From Paraphaeosphaeria minitans (taxonomy: Eukaryota > Ascomycota > Dothideomycetes > Pleosporales > Didymosphaeriaceae): a DNA stretch of 64,000 bases. The position numbers and the translations under genes were made by a program. The stretch lies in assembly GCA_015832175.1 (NCBI GenBank), contig WJXW01000018.1, forward strand, positions 744,001 to 808,000. The letters are read 5' to 3'. Below are positions 22,960 to 35,640 of the stretch, piece by piece (positions within the stretch are counted from its first letter, which is position 1; each line of letters starts with the position of its first letter). Below the pieces are notes generated by a model. It had not been told where the DNA came from. It was given only the letters and a program-made list of their open reading frames with translations, and did not search any database.

Positions 22960-24200
22960 CTAAGTAAACTTAAAAGGAATCTAGAACTAAATTAACCTAG
23001 AGGCGATTAACGCTCTAGTAATTAATTACGTAAAGCTAGAACAACCTCCGCTCTTATAGAAACTATTACTAATTACAGATACAGCCTCTATAGTAAGTAT
23101 TTAATTATACAAAGCAGAGCTTACTAAGTATAAAATAGATAAAGAGAGCTTTCCTTTATAAATAGCGGAATATAGAGTAGTAGTTTTAGACTAGTAAGTA
23201 GACTATACTAAGATACAGAATCTCTAGACTTAGGTAAACGCTATAGTGTCGCCTAATCTACTTGCTCCTGCCATAATTACTCTAGTTAATACACGCTATA
23301 CTACGCTTTAGTCTCTAATTTAACTCTTAAAGGAAGATCTCGCACTAAATAAAGGAGCTATATAAAATAATATTTAAGCTTTGTACCGCGCTTATCTTAA
23401 GAAGGCTAAGTAGGCAAGACAAAGTCCTAAGACCTAGTTTAAAGAGTGGCAGCTCCTCTATTAAAAAGCAAAGACCTACTTAATTAGCGAAATTAGTAGA
23501 CTACTTACTACCTAAGATTTCCTAGATGTAATTACCGCGCGTATAGTACTGGATTAGGCCTAATTAATAAACTAACAGCTAATCCAGAATGAGACGCTAG
23601 GACGGAATTAGATCACGCTAGACGATCTAGGGAAGGTATTTTTGGCGCTTGTCTAGGAGTATTTAATCCAATCTAGTTCCAATAAAACAAGTGGGGTATT
23701 CGCCACGTTTAATAGATTATTGAAACAATCTACTAACTCTAATAGTTCTAGTTCGTCTAATTAGACAAAGAAATAACCAAACTGTCTCTATAAGCCCTAT
23801 ACTTATAGGTAGAAACTAATAGAGTGCTAAAGACTTTAAACTGTAATAGCTAGATTACCCTAGGATAGAACATTGTTATTTAATCTCACTAATAAAGAAA
23901 AATTAGAGATTCTTAATTAACTTAAGCAGCCTAAGTGGTTAAACCTTTATAATGCGATTATAAAGGCAGGATAGAATAAGAAATAATTCTCTACTAAGAC
24001 TATTAAGTATTCTAGTAGTATTACTACTGCTCTACTAAACCTATTTAATCTGCCTACAGACAATAGAGTATTAGGTGTCTACTCTACTCTATATTCTAAC
24101 GTTTATCCTCTATTAGAATGTACAATACTAGATAGTGCTGTAGTAGTTTACCTAGTTAATAATTACAAAAGACTTATTCCTGGGATGTTTTAATTATTAA
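22960..24200 (+). pseudogene. Copia-A2 gag and protease remnant
   Basis: A Gag-like frame runs to a zinc-binding motif at about 23777-23830 (C-L-Y-K-P-Y-T-Y-R-x-K-x-I-E-C), similar to the C-x-C...H...WKP..C knuckle of some fungal copia elements with His and Cys changed to Tyr. The protease active site lies near 24115-24180, where I-L-D-S-A-V-V-V-Y corresponds to the D-S-G-A of copia proteases with Gly changed. Gag forms the particle and the protease processes the polyprotein. Stops TAG/TAA occur throughout. Confidence 0.7.
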
Positions 24201-24559
24201 ACGAGAGTGTAGAGGTAGGTATATAAAGCCTCCTAATCTTAGAAATTAGTAATAGACTAATTAAGAACGCTTTACATAGGAAAAATAGGAGATTTATAAA
24301 AGATCTACTACTTTAAAGAGTAAAAGTAGTAGAAGGCTTTTATGTAAATATTGTATCCGAAGCTCTTTTAAAGAAAGCAAAGATTTAATACTTTAGTTTA
24401 GATTATACTTTTAGAATTAGAAGTCTAGAATAAAGCGTTATCTTAGTAGACCTAAGATGTAAGTATAACCTTACTTTCCTATAATATAAGCTAATCCGCT
24501 CTTGTCTAACTGTTATAAGTGTGACTACTAAAGGATTATCCTGGGTTGATATTAAGAGA

Positions 24560-25250
24560 TTGGATTCTAAGGACCTCTGGCACCTTTAAGTAGGGCATGT
24601 AGGAAGTAGAGCCCTATAAGCTCTAGTAACTGTAGCCTAAGGTGTAAAGATTACTAGAATGTTAAAAAAGGATTGTGAGTACTGTGCTACTACACACGTA
24701 ACCTAGGTAATTTCTAGGAGACCTAGAGAATAATTACCTAGGCTATTTTACTTATTATCCTAAGATCTATTTAATATGCCTACTACTTAAAATAGAGAAA
24801 ACTGGGTTTTACTAATTAAAGAAGATTTTAGTAAAAAACCTTATATTTTTAATTTTAGAACAAAGACGCTTTCTAAGATAATAAGAGTGTGGCAGGATTT
24901 CTTAGCTCTTGTTAATACAAAATACGAGCTTTGAATTACGAAAATCTACTAGGATAATAATACAGCAACACTTCTATAGAGAGAGAAATCCTAGTACGAA
25001 TTTTGGGCTAATTAGGAAGGGATAATAATTAGTAGACTACTACCCTATACGTATGAGCCTAATAGCGCTGTAGAAAAAGTAGGCTAGGAGCTTATAATAA
25101 AAGTAATTAAAATGCGAATAAGTGTAAATCTACTATTAAATCTCTGGCCTGAGATTATATAAGCGGTATACTAACTCTAAGGAATAATTCCTAGCCTAGC
25201 ATTAGGCTATTAATTACCTAATAAAACGTTAGATGCTTAGTTTAGACAAT
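24560..25250 (+). pseudogene. Copia-A2 integrase remnant
   Basis: The GAG-pre-integrase and zinc-binding end reads H-L-stop-V-G-H...C-E-Y-C at about 24580-24690, an HHCC-like arrangement. The core follows, with F-x-M-P-T-T near 24772, Y-x-D-N-N near 24952 for the second acid and a Glu near 25070. Integrase would insert the cDNA. It lies before RT, which separates Ty1/copia from Ty3/gypsy. Trp and Gln positions are stops. Confidence 0.78.
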
Positions 25251-26479
25251 ATTTTTATTATTTCGAACTAGTAAAAACATAATATAGGACAGCTAATCTT
25301 TGTCTAAACTAGAGTGCTGTCTACGCCTATGGCTATTAAGCTTACCCTTTAGATTAGGAGCGTGTAGCTGGGCGAGATAGAAAAGGATTTAAAGTGAATC
25401 CTAAGGGCTATATTAGATACCTAGTAGGCTATAAAGCTTCTAATATCTACTAAATATAGATTCTCTAGCTTAATTAGGTAATCACTACACAAAACGTAAG
25501 GTTTAATAAGTCCTTATTCTATAAAGGATTAGAGAAATAATCTATTCTAAAGATAGAAGTGTTAAAAATAGTAGAAAGGCTCTAAGAAGGAGAGCTAAAT
25601 AATCTAGGAGAAGTGTATAAAGACGCGCTTAACATTCTTCCTAAAATAAATAAGTATATAAGAACTGCTACTAGACCTATAAGTAACCTTTAGGTGATTA
25701 AAAGCGAAGTAGGCCAGCTAAGTAATTAGAAACTTAAGGTACCTACTACTAAGTAAGCTGTAGGCTTAGCTAGCTAGTAGCTAAGAATTCGCTTAAGTAG
25801 GAAAGGAAGCACAGGACTTATAACCCCTAATTAGACACTAGAGCTAGGTAATTTTAGGGGTAATCTGTTAAGCGATTAAGAAATATCTGGTAGCCACTAG
25901 AACACTACTAGGAGAGCTGGCCCGCCAGAATCTAGGGATTTAATACCCTATTTATTAGTAGAAACTAATTAGGTTACTAATCGACCTAGCGTAAATAACT
26001 TAATTACGCTAGATAAAGCAGATAACCTACTAGCGCGCCAAAGGCGAAGGCAGATCTATCTAGAGGTAAGTAGAATAAGTAGGCGAAATTGTAGTAAAGC
26101 ACTAGAAATTAACTAACTAATAAATTGCTATTTGCTATTACAAAGATTAAAGAAGCAAAATAATTAGGACAATTAGCTAGGGGGTAGGTAGAAGCTAGGT
26201 GCTTATACACTAATTACTAATTATCTTTAAAGTAATCTTAATGTAATATTAGAGTACACGTTTATACTAGGAGTAGTAGAGGCCTAGTCTAAGTAAGAAG
26301 AATATATTATACTAAATGCAATAGTATTTACTTCTATGCTTAGAAAGGCGCCTAGAGCGTTTTATACAGCTTGGACTTATAGAGATAAGCTTACACTAGA
26401 GCTAACCCTATAGAAACACCTTTATAATTATCTATATAGGAAGCTATTCCTCCTTACTACTTATAAGGAGATCTCAACT

Positions 26480-27960
26480 TTGCAAGATAAAGGTACCTAG
26501 ACAGAGATTAAATAATTAGAGGTGTTAGAGCGACTACTTCCTTTAAAGTAGGTCTTTACTTATAAGTTTAATTAAAATAGATACTTTAAAAAGTGTAAAG
26601 CTTGAATTATTATAAGAGGAGATCTTTAGAAAAAAAATACTCTCTACTCTACCTATACTGCTATCCTAGCAGTAAGATCTTTTTAATTAGCTGTAGCTCT
26701 AGCAGCAGAATTTAATCTAGAAATCTTATAATTTAATATAGTAGGAGCGTTTCTAAATACTTTTATTATAGCCGCTAATCTAGTAACTTGTGAATTACCT
26801 AATAGTTTTAAAAAGCTAGGAAAGTGTGTAAGATTAAATTAAGCTTTGTATAGCTTAAGAGATTTACCACTTCTTTAGTATAAGGAATTTGCGAGATTAC
26901 TTTAATCTTATAGACTCTTAGCTTCGCTAGAAGAGCTATGCCTTTTCTTTAACAGTAATTAAAGTATTATTATTCTATTTTATATTAACAACATTCTTCT
27001 TCTCTATTATAAGAGTAAAGAGAAAGAAGCCCTAGATTTTTAGAAGAAAATTACGAACAAATATAAAATTGAATTAAAAGGACTAGTAGAGTGGTTCCTA
27101 GGTGTTTAAGTGATTAGGGACAGAGAAGCAAGATTAATTTCTCTAGTTTATAATACCTATATTAATAAGATCACGAAAAAGTTTAATCTTTTAAACTCTA
27201 GGAGCTTCCCTCCTACACCTCTATTAGTAGAAGATCTTATTCTAAGCACAGGAGAAGCCACTCCTTAATAAATAAAGCTCTTTTAAGAAGAGGTAGGATT
27301 AGCTCTCTACACAGTAATTATGCTACGCCTAGATATAGCCTTTGTAGTGTTAAAGCTATTACACTTTCTAACAAATCTAAGTAAAGAACACTTTACTACT
27401 ATTAATCGTGTGATTCTTTACCTCTATTAAACTAGATAGTAGGCTATAGTCTTTAGTGGCTACAATGGACCTAATCTGCTAATATGTGGAGATGCCTTAT
27501 TTGCTAATAATCTAATATCACAGCGATCTTTCTATAGATATATTATCCTATTGTTTAGAGGAGCTATCCTATAGAAAGCAGCTTAATAGAACACAATCAC
27601 CACTTTAATAATAGAAGTAGAGCTTCTAGCGCTTAAATATATAAGTAAAGAAGCTATAGCGATTAAGAGATTCTTTACTAAGCTTACTCTAGATCTAGGA
27701 CCTTTATAGAAGGTCTATTGCGACAATCTTTAAACTATTTATTTAGTAATTAGAAAGAACGAAAGAATCACTACTTAACTACGCTATATAGATATTTAGA
27801 ACATGTGGTTGCGGTAAGAGTATACAAAAGGATTATTTTAAGTGGAATATCTTCTAACTAGCGAAATGCTAGCAGATAGCCTTATAAAGGCTCTTACTTA
27901 TTAGTAGTTTAATAGATTTAAAAGGCTATTAAATCTGTAAAATGTAAGCACAATAATTAC
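26480..27960 (+). pseudogene. Copia-A2 reverse transcriptase and RNase H remnant
   Basis: RT: W-x-T-Y-K-F-N near 26545, a short stretch with L-Y-S-L-R at about 26845, and FYINNIL at 26978-26998, the YVDD box with both Asp turned to Asn. It continues with ELKGLVEWFLGV near 27073 and the P-T-P-L segment. RNase H runs from about 27380, with GYNGPNLLMCGDA-like sequence near 27460, T-x-E-A-E-L at about 27608 and ADSLIKALT near 27870. Pol ends near 27960. Motif order and spacing match the family; the catalytic changes make it inactive. Confidence 0.85.
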
Positions 27961-29692
27961 AGAACAAGAGTAGGTAAGTAGAGAAATAATCTATTAACTA
28001 CCTAGAATTATTAATTTAGAGCTAGGAAACAAGAAAAGAAAAAGAAAAGAAAGAAAAGATTAGAGGGAGAATAGGAATTAGAGGAAGAGAAGATTAAAGA
28101 GCTTATCTATAAGTATATAGACCCTCTTCTTCCTCTACTTAATTGCAGGGGTGCGAGAATCTCCCCTATAATTAGTAGTAGGAGATTCTCCCTATTCTCC
28201 TCCTCTCCTCCTCTCTATAGTAGGTGATTCCTTACCCTATTTACCTCCTCTACCTCTCCTTTAATTAGTAGTAGGTAATAGCTTACCCTAGCCTCTCCTC
28301 CTTTAATTAGTAGGAGGAAAAGCACTTACCTAGCCTCTACTCTACTTTAGAGCTAATAAGCCGCTTATCTAGCTATTTTAATTAGGGTATTAGCTGCGAC
28401 TACGCTACTCCTTAATAGGTAGAGTAAGAGGGTAATTACCCTATCCTTTACTAAGAATTAGCTAGGAAAGAGGGAGTAGGATAGTAGCTGCGTGCTAAGC
28501 TTACTCCTCCTAACTACTAGTAGGAAGAGGAGCTTATAAGGCTACTTTAACCCTCTTACGCAGCTTAGTAATTAGCCTCTCTTATAAAAAGTATTAGCTA
28601 AACCTAGAAAGAATCTTAGAATAAAAGCTTATATTAGCACCCTTTAATAGTTAATAGTGGATAAAATCTATAGCTAGAGTCTAAATATGCAGCTAGCTAT
28701 AGGAACAATTAGTAAAATTAGCTAAAGTAATAGAATAACTCTATACATAGTAGTGTAAAAGTAGGTAAAGTAGGTATAGTAGCACCTGCCTAAGCTTAAA
28801 GTGTTATTATAGTAGCGTTTATTACTTTTTCCTACTAGAGCTCCCTTTAAGCAGCCTAAGCAGCTTACTTATCTAAGAGCACTAAGTGATCGCTAGGGGC
28901 CTAGAGCTAGGGCAGAAGGAGGTAGTAGAGTAGAAGGATCTTAGTAAGAGGATTAGGAGCTTTATTTAGTAGCTTTTACAGCCTTTACTATGCGTGCTTT
29001 AGCTAGATTATTAGATATCTAAAAGAGTTAGCAAAGCTCTAAATAATAGAAAAAGCGTAAGGTAATAATTAGAAGAAAAAAACCTACTATAAGGCAGTAG
29101 GATTTAAAAGCTTAAACTAGTAGGCTTAAATTAGATAGGAGATTAAAGTGTTAAAAGTAAAGGATTAAAGAGAGAAGATTAAGCGCTAGCAAAGGGCTTA
29201 TATACTCTACTACCTATTTAATTATTAAGCGCTAAATGCGCTCTTTTCTTACTACTTATTTCTCTTACTACTACTTCTTCCTAATTAAAACGCGCCTGCC
29301 TATTATACTTACTAGCTAGTAAGAGCGGGGAAATTACCTTATAGTTAATAGAAAGTAAGCGAAAAGAGTAGTAGAATAAAAGCGTTTACGCTCTAGGCCT
29401 TTATACTACGCTTATAAGCTCCCAACCCACTAGAAGAAGAGATTCTAGACACGATTCACAATAGGATTTGTAATTTAAAAGATAAACAGTAATTGTTTTG
29501 CTATTATAACAAGTGGGGGGTGATAGAATTGCTGTTCTTAAAATAAGGAGATTTAGAAGAATAATTCTTAATAGTTTTTTAATCTTTAAACAGCCTTTAG
29601 ACGGTTTTTTAAAGATTTTTAGGAAGGATTTAGATAATTATAGATTACTTCTTAAGATAGGTGATCCGCTTTAAGCGATTACCTAGGGGGTG
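27960..29692. other. Copia-A2 post-pol tail with minisatellite
   Basis: The tail holds a minisatellite at about 28215-28345 with two units around CTTTAATTAGTAG, a block of broken frames at 28900-29650, and the purine tract AGGGGGTG at about 29685-29692 next to the 3' LTR, a good polypurine tract. Frames with only TAG/TAA stops can be traced on both strands from about 28900 to 29640. No known domain was recognised. Confidence 0.5.
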
Positions 29693-29887
29693 TGTTAAAG
29701 TAAAACACTCACTTCTGTGATTCTTTCTAGATCTACTAATTCAGATCACGGGATTCTTGCTAAGAGGCTCGTTTCTTTTATATATAGTCTGCCCTTTTGG
29801 CATTCTTTCCTACAATTAGCTCTTTGTATTCTTTATAACTCTGCTCCTGAATATCCTGTGATAGTTCGAGCCCTTTTTACTACAATA
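29693..29887 (+). repeat. Copia-A2 3' LTR (contains a chance 65-codon ORF)
   Basis: TGTTAAAGTAAAACACTCAC...CTACAATA, 195 bp, next to CCTAG. An ATG frame of 65 codons at 29717-29914 runs through it and past its end into Copia-C; it is an LTR artefact, not a gene. Confidence 0.94.
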
Positions 29888-29985
29888 CCTAGGTATATAT
29901 ATAGGTTTAAGTAAAGGAAACTAGATAGAAGATAGATAGATATAAAATAAAGTGTTAGAAAGCTAACAAAACTATTATTATTAGT
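29888..29985 (+). pseudogene. Copia-C piece 3 (gag C-terminal spacer)
   Basis: A 98-bp scrap between Copia-A2 and Copia-B2. The frame is rich in Lys and Arg and leads into a run of AAT-like codons (ACTATTATTATTAGT at the right edge), which continues on the far side of Copia-B2. Confidence 0.5.
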
Positions 29986-30223
29986 TGTCTATACAGTTTA
30001 TCGTACAAGTAGCACTAGGTAAAGTGGGGGCCTACCTACCTATAGGGACCCGCACAAGGACCTACTACTTAGGTTAGCGCTAAGAGGTAGAGACTTTATA
30101 AAGCCCTTAGTGCCCCTTTGTACAATAGACCAGACGTAATTAATTAAACCTACTTCTTACCCTTTGCATAATAGTATACTATTAACCCTTAAATACTTAA
30201 TTACAGATTAAGCTAAACTAACA
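29986..30223 (+). repeat. Copia-B2 5' LTR (single 74-bp unit)
   Basis: TGTCTATACAGTTTATCG...CTAACA, 238 bp, the same length as the 3' LTR and differing from it by transitions. The 74-bp unit, ending ACTTTATAA, includes the probable TATA box. It is present once here. Confidence 0.95.
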
Positions 30224-30320
30224 CTAATTAGTAGTTAATTCTAATTAACTATAAACTAGCAAGGTCTAAAAATAGAGCGCCCTATAAGCTAGATACGTAG
30301 GCTCTATATTATTACTTTTA

Positions 30321-30545
30321 CTAGAGATTAAATTTTAGATTATATAATAAGTAGAAACAAAGCGCGCACATCTATAAAGAGTTGCATAATCTAGTCTAAG
30401 CTATTCTATAGAAAAGAAAGGAGATAATACCTTTACTAGAGATTAAATTTCAGATTATATAATAAGTAGAAATAAAGCGCGCACATCTATAAAGAGTCGC
30501 ACGATCTAGTCTAAGCTATTCTATAGAAAAGAAAGGAGATAGTGA
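30321..30545 (+). repeat. Tandem duplication of about 115 bp in the Copia-B2 leader
   Basis: The segment beginning CTAGAGATTAAATTT at 30321 is repeated from 30436, with the two units differing by transitions (for example TTTTAG against TTTCAG). Copia-B1 and Copia-B3 have it once, so the duplication arose in this lineage before RIP finished. Confidence 0.9.
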
Positions 30546-30559
30546 GTACATTTATAACC

Positions 30560-32400
30560 CCAAAAAACACGTTGCACGATTAAACCAGCGATAACTAAAC
30601 GTAGACACGTCGCACAACTAAGAAAGATAATAATAATATAGCCTTAAAACTAAGAGACTTCTTAGAGGAACTACAACCTAAGGACGTCGCGTAATAATTA
30701 ATACTGCCTCTTTAGCAGAAAGACAAAGCTAAAGCAATATAGCTTTAATAAGTAAAGGAAGTAATAAACATTAAGGCTATTACCTTAAGAGGAGAAATCG
30801 CACGAAAGTACTAGGTAGATAGAGTAGATCTATATAGCCACCTACTCCCTTCTCTAAAACAGCTAAACACTTATATAGTGTATATAATTGCGTAATATCG
30901 CGTAAGTAGTCTTAAAGGTAAAAAGGTAATCTCTTCTTTTACTAAAAATTTTAATAACTAGAAGAAGAGAACCTTTAATAAGATTAGTTATGTAGTAAGA
31001 AGAGAGCTTATTGCTTTTCTTATAAAGGAAGGCTTTGTCGCTACTAATTCTATAATAAAGGACACTTATGTAAAGAAACTCTTTAAACTATTATAGCTTA
31101 ACTATAAGCTATAGACTCTTCGCATAATAACTTTGTAATTACAACCTAAACCGCTTCGCATAATCCTAATAATATAACCTACACTATCTATAGGCAATGT
31201 ATATATATATAGAGCATAGCTAGGGCCTATCCCTATATGTGCGAGGACAGAGACACTATATATAGAGCCACACTAGTAGTAGTAGCCTAAAACCTAGACT
31301 GCTTTTACCTAACAAACCATATTATACAAAGAGGCTAGACACTCCTAGTCTCTTTAATAACTAGGAGATTATGCTTATATCTAGCTAGACAAGATTATTT
31401 TTTTTTAGAAGGCTTAGAGTAAAGAGAATAACTATACTAGTAGGCTATATAATATCCTAGTAGACAAGGCAAAAGTCTTTAGAGAACTATACTATAGGCT
31501 AGGCATACTATAGGACTAGTATATAAATATCTTCCTAGGAATCCTTTCTAATCGTGCGAGTACCTACTACCTACACAATATTAGACTAGGACTTCTATAG
31601 GATAAATTGTACAACAGACTAAATAGGCACTTTAACACTAGTGTTAATTATAATTAGTATTAGATAGACTAGACTACTCTTATCTTTAAACGCTATAAAA
31701 GGGATAATCTAGCTGCTATATTATATAAGGCCTTAAAAGTAATAATTAATAAGCTTACTTTAGCCTAAAGGGCTCTTAGATAAGGCTTTAGTAGTAAATT
31801 ATAACTACACACTACTATTATATAAGTATACTATAGCTATCTTAACCTTAAACAAGCTATATTTAATTCTAAAAATATAGTAAAAGGCTTACTTAGCGAC
31901 CTTTATGCGTTACTCTAAGTTGCTAAAGATAGGAAGAAGTTATAGTTCTTCTAAGATAGTAAAGAGGTGTACTACACTAATTAATAATATAATAATTCTA
32001 ATTATATAAGAAGATCTAGCCCCTTTAGAGGCAGATTAATCTTTAGACTAAAAAGAAGGGGCAACTTTAGAAGTTTAAGCTCTTATATAAAGTAGAAATG
32101 CTTTATATACTATAAAGAAGGATGCTAGTCTACTAACTATCTACTAAGAGATACCTAGCGAGCTAGAAGGTAATATATATTATTGTACGCTAACTTCTAC
32201 AAATATAAACCCTCTACTATAGATATATAAGTATATATCCTTAACTTTAAAGGAGAGCTAGAGGAAGAAGACTATCGCATAAAAGAGGAGGAAGATAAAT
32301 AAGACTAATAGAGTAATAAAGAAGAAGTATAGAAGGCTACCTTATACCTTACTTCTACTGCCTACCTTTATCGCACGACTAGCGAAGACATCTAATATGG
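30560..32400 (+). pseudogene. Copia-B2 gag remnant with zinc knuckle
   Basis: A long gag with its zinc knuckle at 32096-32125 reading KCFIYYKEGC, the form C-x2-C-x4-G-C of a fungal copia group in which the second Cys is now Tyr. Upstream, 30660-31930 holds the capsid part. The protein would package element RNA. This is the part kept in the deleted Copia-B3, whose breakpoint corresponds to about 32385. Confidence 0.72.
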
Positions 32401-32559
32401 CAAGAATAATAAGAATATAGAGGAACCTACATAACTATTTACTCTAGCTAGTTAGTATTATACAAAGTACTAAGGAGAACTCTAGGACATAGGCGCTATA
32501 TAAGTGTCTATAGTAGAAAAGGACTAGCTTACTACCTATTTACACGAAAACCTAACTAC

Positions 32560-33620
32560 TAAAGTAGACTAGTTACTAGAATCTACTAATATTAGCTTTA
32601 GAGGATAGGGTTCCTAGACATCTCTAGGCACTATATAAATTACTAACCCTATAGGAATAGTAACCTACTATATCTTTAACTCCCTAACACTATTCCTGCT
32701 ATCGCTAGCAGATACTAATAGATTTAGGGTATACTTTAATAATATCCTAGATGTTATTATATAAAGGGACAGTACAATAGTTCTAGTTATATAAAAGTAG
32801 GGTTACCCCTTCTTTAACTTTAGTAATAAGGAATTAGCTCTCTTCTTTATAGAGACAGAACTCTAACGCCTATACCGCTATTTTAGACACCCTTAGACAG
32901 AAAGACTATACAAGCTTCTTACTTAGGTAGGGTATAAAGTAGAGAGCTCTATACTAGAAGAAGTAAGAAAGTTCTATTACTACTACTAGTTATATAACTA
33001 AGCGCTAAGACGCTTTAAGTTCTCTATCTAAGATAACTTATACTTTAACTATAAGATTATTATTAATGTTGTATAAATTAGTAAAAGGGATGTCCTGTAC
33101 GTTATTAATATAGACATATTCTTTTAGGCAGCCTAATTCCTAAGATTAATAACCGCACGAGATACCTAGGATACCTTAATAAGATGCTAGATTAATATAT
33201 ACTAAGGCCTACTAGATTACATTATCTATAACCTAGAAACTAATTTCGCTTCTAACGAGTTTTAGAATCGTGCGAAGATAGTTGGGATAGAATATAGGTA
33301 AATACTAGTAGAGGCACACTAGGCTGTAGGCAACATTAAAAGAGTATATACACTACTACGCTAAGCGTATAATATCCTAAGAGCTAAAATTAACAGTTAT
33401 ACAGATAATAAGACAGTGCTATAAATAGTAGTAAAGGCACTAAATAACACAGCTAGGCCTAATAGCATAGTACCTACCTTCCTAGTCTTTAGTGCCTACC
33501 TAAGGATTAATAAGGACTCTCTACCTTTACTAGAACTAATCGCCTAAGCCAATGTAGTTTAGAAAGCAATAAAAATACTTAAGAAGGATAGAGCTAAAGT
33601 TAAAGTTACTTATATAATTA
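32560..33620 (+). pseudogene. Copia-B2 protease region and integrase remnant
   Basis: From 32580 the frame includes N-P-I-G and F-L-L-S-L-A-D-T-N-R, followed by GAG-pre-integrase (L-Y-R-Y-F-R-H-P near 32870), then the integrase core: DVLYVIN with an Asp near 33100, ETNFASNEF at 33236-33262, and V-E-A-H-stop-A-V-G near 33308, which corresponds to the VEAHxxxG..ER segment of a known fungal copia group. The acidic catalytic positions are partly changed by RIP. This family differs clearly from Copia-A. Confidence 0.78.
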
Positions 33621-33939
33621 ACACTAGGAATAGCCTATTATCGCACAGAACCCTTACACTCCTACTAGACTCTAAAGTTATGGCCTAGAGAGAAAAGAAG
33701 GGATAGTAAAGACTGTATAAGATTAAGAGTATTAAAGGAAGAAATATTATCCTAGAGCTTAAAAATAGACCTCTAAAACTACGCTATATATAGGTTAAAC
33801 TATACTATTACGTAACTAAAGATAGTACATAGGAACTATAGGATGTAGATGCTCCTATAGCCGCACAAATTAAAGCCCTAAAGCTAAGGCTAAAGGGAAG
33901 ACCTAGAAAGGATTAAACTACTACAGTTACACAATTAGG

Positions 33940-35640
33940 TAAAGCTTAATAAAAATTAGGAAGACTAAACACCTAGTTTATTACCTAAAAAGAAAAGGAT
34001 AACTTTAAGCTTACACTAAAGCTTTATGTAAATAGCGTTATTAACTACACCTAGCTAGCCCTTTAAAGAATTAGATGTAGCAGAAATAAATACTCTTATT
34101 ACTAATAGCACTTTTAAAATCTTGTTATACAACCCTAATAAATAACCTAGCTATATCTTTAACCTACGTTTTATATAAGAGATTAAAGGCAAGACAACCT
34201 AACTATATAAGAAATTAAGACTTGTCTTTACTGGCTATTTAGACAAAGAAAAAAAGGAGATCCTTATATAATTCCTTACTATCTAGCGTATAAGCTAGAG
34301 GTTACTGTTAGCTCTTTCTATAACACTAATTTAGTTATATAATATGTACATTAAGCTTAGGGACATTACTTAGGCCTATATATAGTCTACTAACAAACTT
34401 CTTCGCATATTATACGCCTAACCACTAGTAGAAATGCGCGATTTCTTCCTACTAAACATAATTCTGCAAGTTGTATAACCTTTGTATAGCGCAGTAGAAT
34501 TAGGTCTCTACTAGTTTAAGACATACCATAACTACTACAAGGAGAAACTAAGGATACATGTGTTAATGTACGACCTATGCCTACTTATTATAGATAAGGG
34601 ACCTAACATGTTTAGTATTACTAGACTCTAGACTAATAATACCCTTAGTGTGGTTACAGAAAGCTTTGTATAATAAGAAGAGGAGTAGCTCTATGCTATA
34701 AAGTTTTATATAAAGGACAAAAGCGTCTTAATATAAAATAGAGTAATTAAGTTTAATAGAGGTAAAATCCAACTTACCTAGGGTATTATTACCCTAGCAT
34801 AGAAGGGATAGGCTAAAAGCCTTTATATAATTAATCTTTAGGACAAAGATACTGCACACTAATATATTATATAATAAGCAAGAGGTGTATATATGTCTTT
34901 AGTTTGCTAACTAGAAGTAACATTTAACCTATCTATTGCTGCGCAAACAATAGTACTAATAGAAGAAGATATTAAGGCACTAAATATGCGTTTAAACTAG
35001 TAAATTTAGAATGTACAAAGAGGACTGAAATTTATTCCACTTAACCTAGGTCGTACGAAGCTGTTCATCTTTACAGATAGCTCTTTTGCTAATAATAGAG
35101 ACCTAAGCTTACAGCTTAGCTTTATTATTATACTAGTAGAGGAACATCGCACAATAACTTAGGACTTTAAGATCTACAGTAATATTATCTACTAGAACTT
35201 AGTAAAGTGTAAAAGAGTAACTAGAAGTGTTCTAGTAAGCAAATTATATAGTCTAGTAAGCAGTTTTAATAATGTAATTACATTAAGCATAATACTCTAA
35301 TAGATTATACAAACACTTTAGATCTCCCTAATTCCTATTATAGTCTGTACTAACTTAAAATCCCTATATAAATGCCTTATACAACTAGGCACTACAAATA
35401 AAAAACTCCTTATAATTAACATTATGTTAATTAGGGAGTTATACAAAAAATAGGAAATTATAGAGATTAGGTAGATTAATAGTAAAGATAATCCTACTAA
35501 TACTTATACAAAAAAAGCACCTAACTAGGCACTCTAAACACTAATCTTAATAAATGAACTACATATTGCTGTTAAGGCTTTAGTAGACAGAATTAACAAG
35601 GACCGCACGATAGAGTAACTACTCTACTATATAACATTTC
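33940..35640 (+). pseudogene. Copia-B2 reverse transcriptase and RNase H remnant
   Basis: RT begins near 34070 with E-I-N-T-L-I...F-K-I-L and includes the basic I-K-G-K segment near 34180; its YVDD box is degraded. RNase H contains FTDSSFANN at 35070-35096, with the catalytic Asp intact, followed by L-x-F-I-I-I-L-V, and ends near 35630. These features fit the fungal copia group named for integrase above. TAG/TAA stops are frequent. Confidence 0.77.

Larger units (their letters stand above)
22570..29887 (+). mobile_element. Copia-A2: full-length Ty1/copia element, RIP-inactivated
   Basis: A complete 7,318-bp element with 195-bp LTRs, flanked by CCTAG at 22565-22569 and 29888-29892. It is inserted in Copia-C gag. 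This is the least altered Copia-A copy and best shows the domain order gag, protease, integrase, RT, RNase H, which defines Ty1/copia. A 1.7-kb tail follows pol. All domains carry TAG/TAA interruptions, so the element cannot move by itself. Confidence 0.96.

Noticed and set aside
28215..28345. CRISPR array in the Copia-A tail
   Set aside because: Units are degenerate, few and without unique spacers; it is a minisatellite.
29717..29914. 65-codon plus-strand ORF
   Set aside because: It lies in the Copia-A2 3' LTR and crosses its end into Copia-C; other copies of the LTR do not keep it open.
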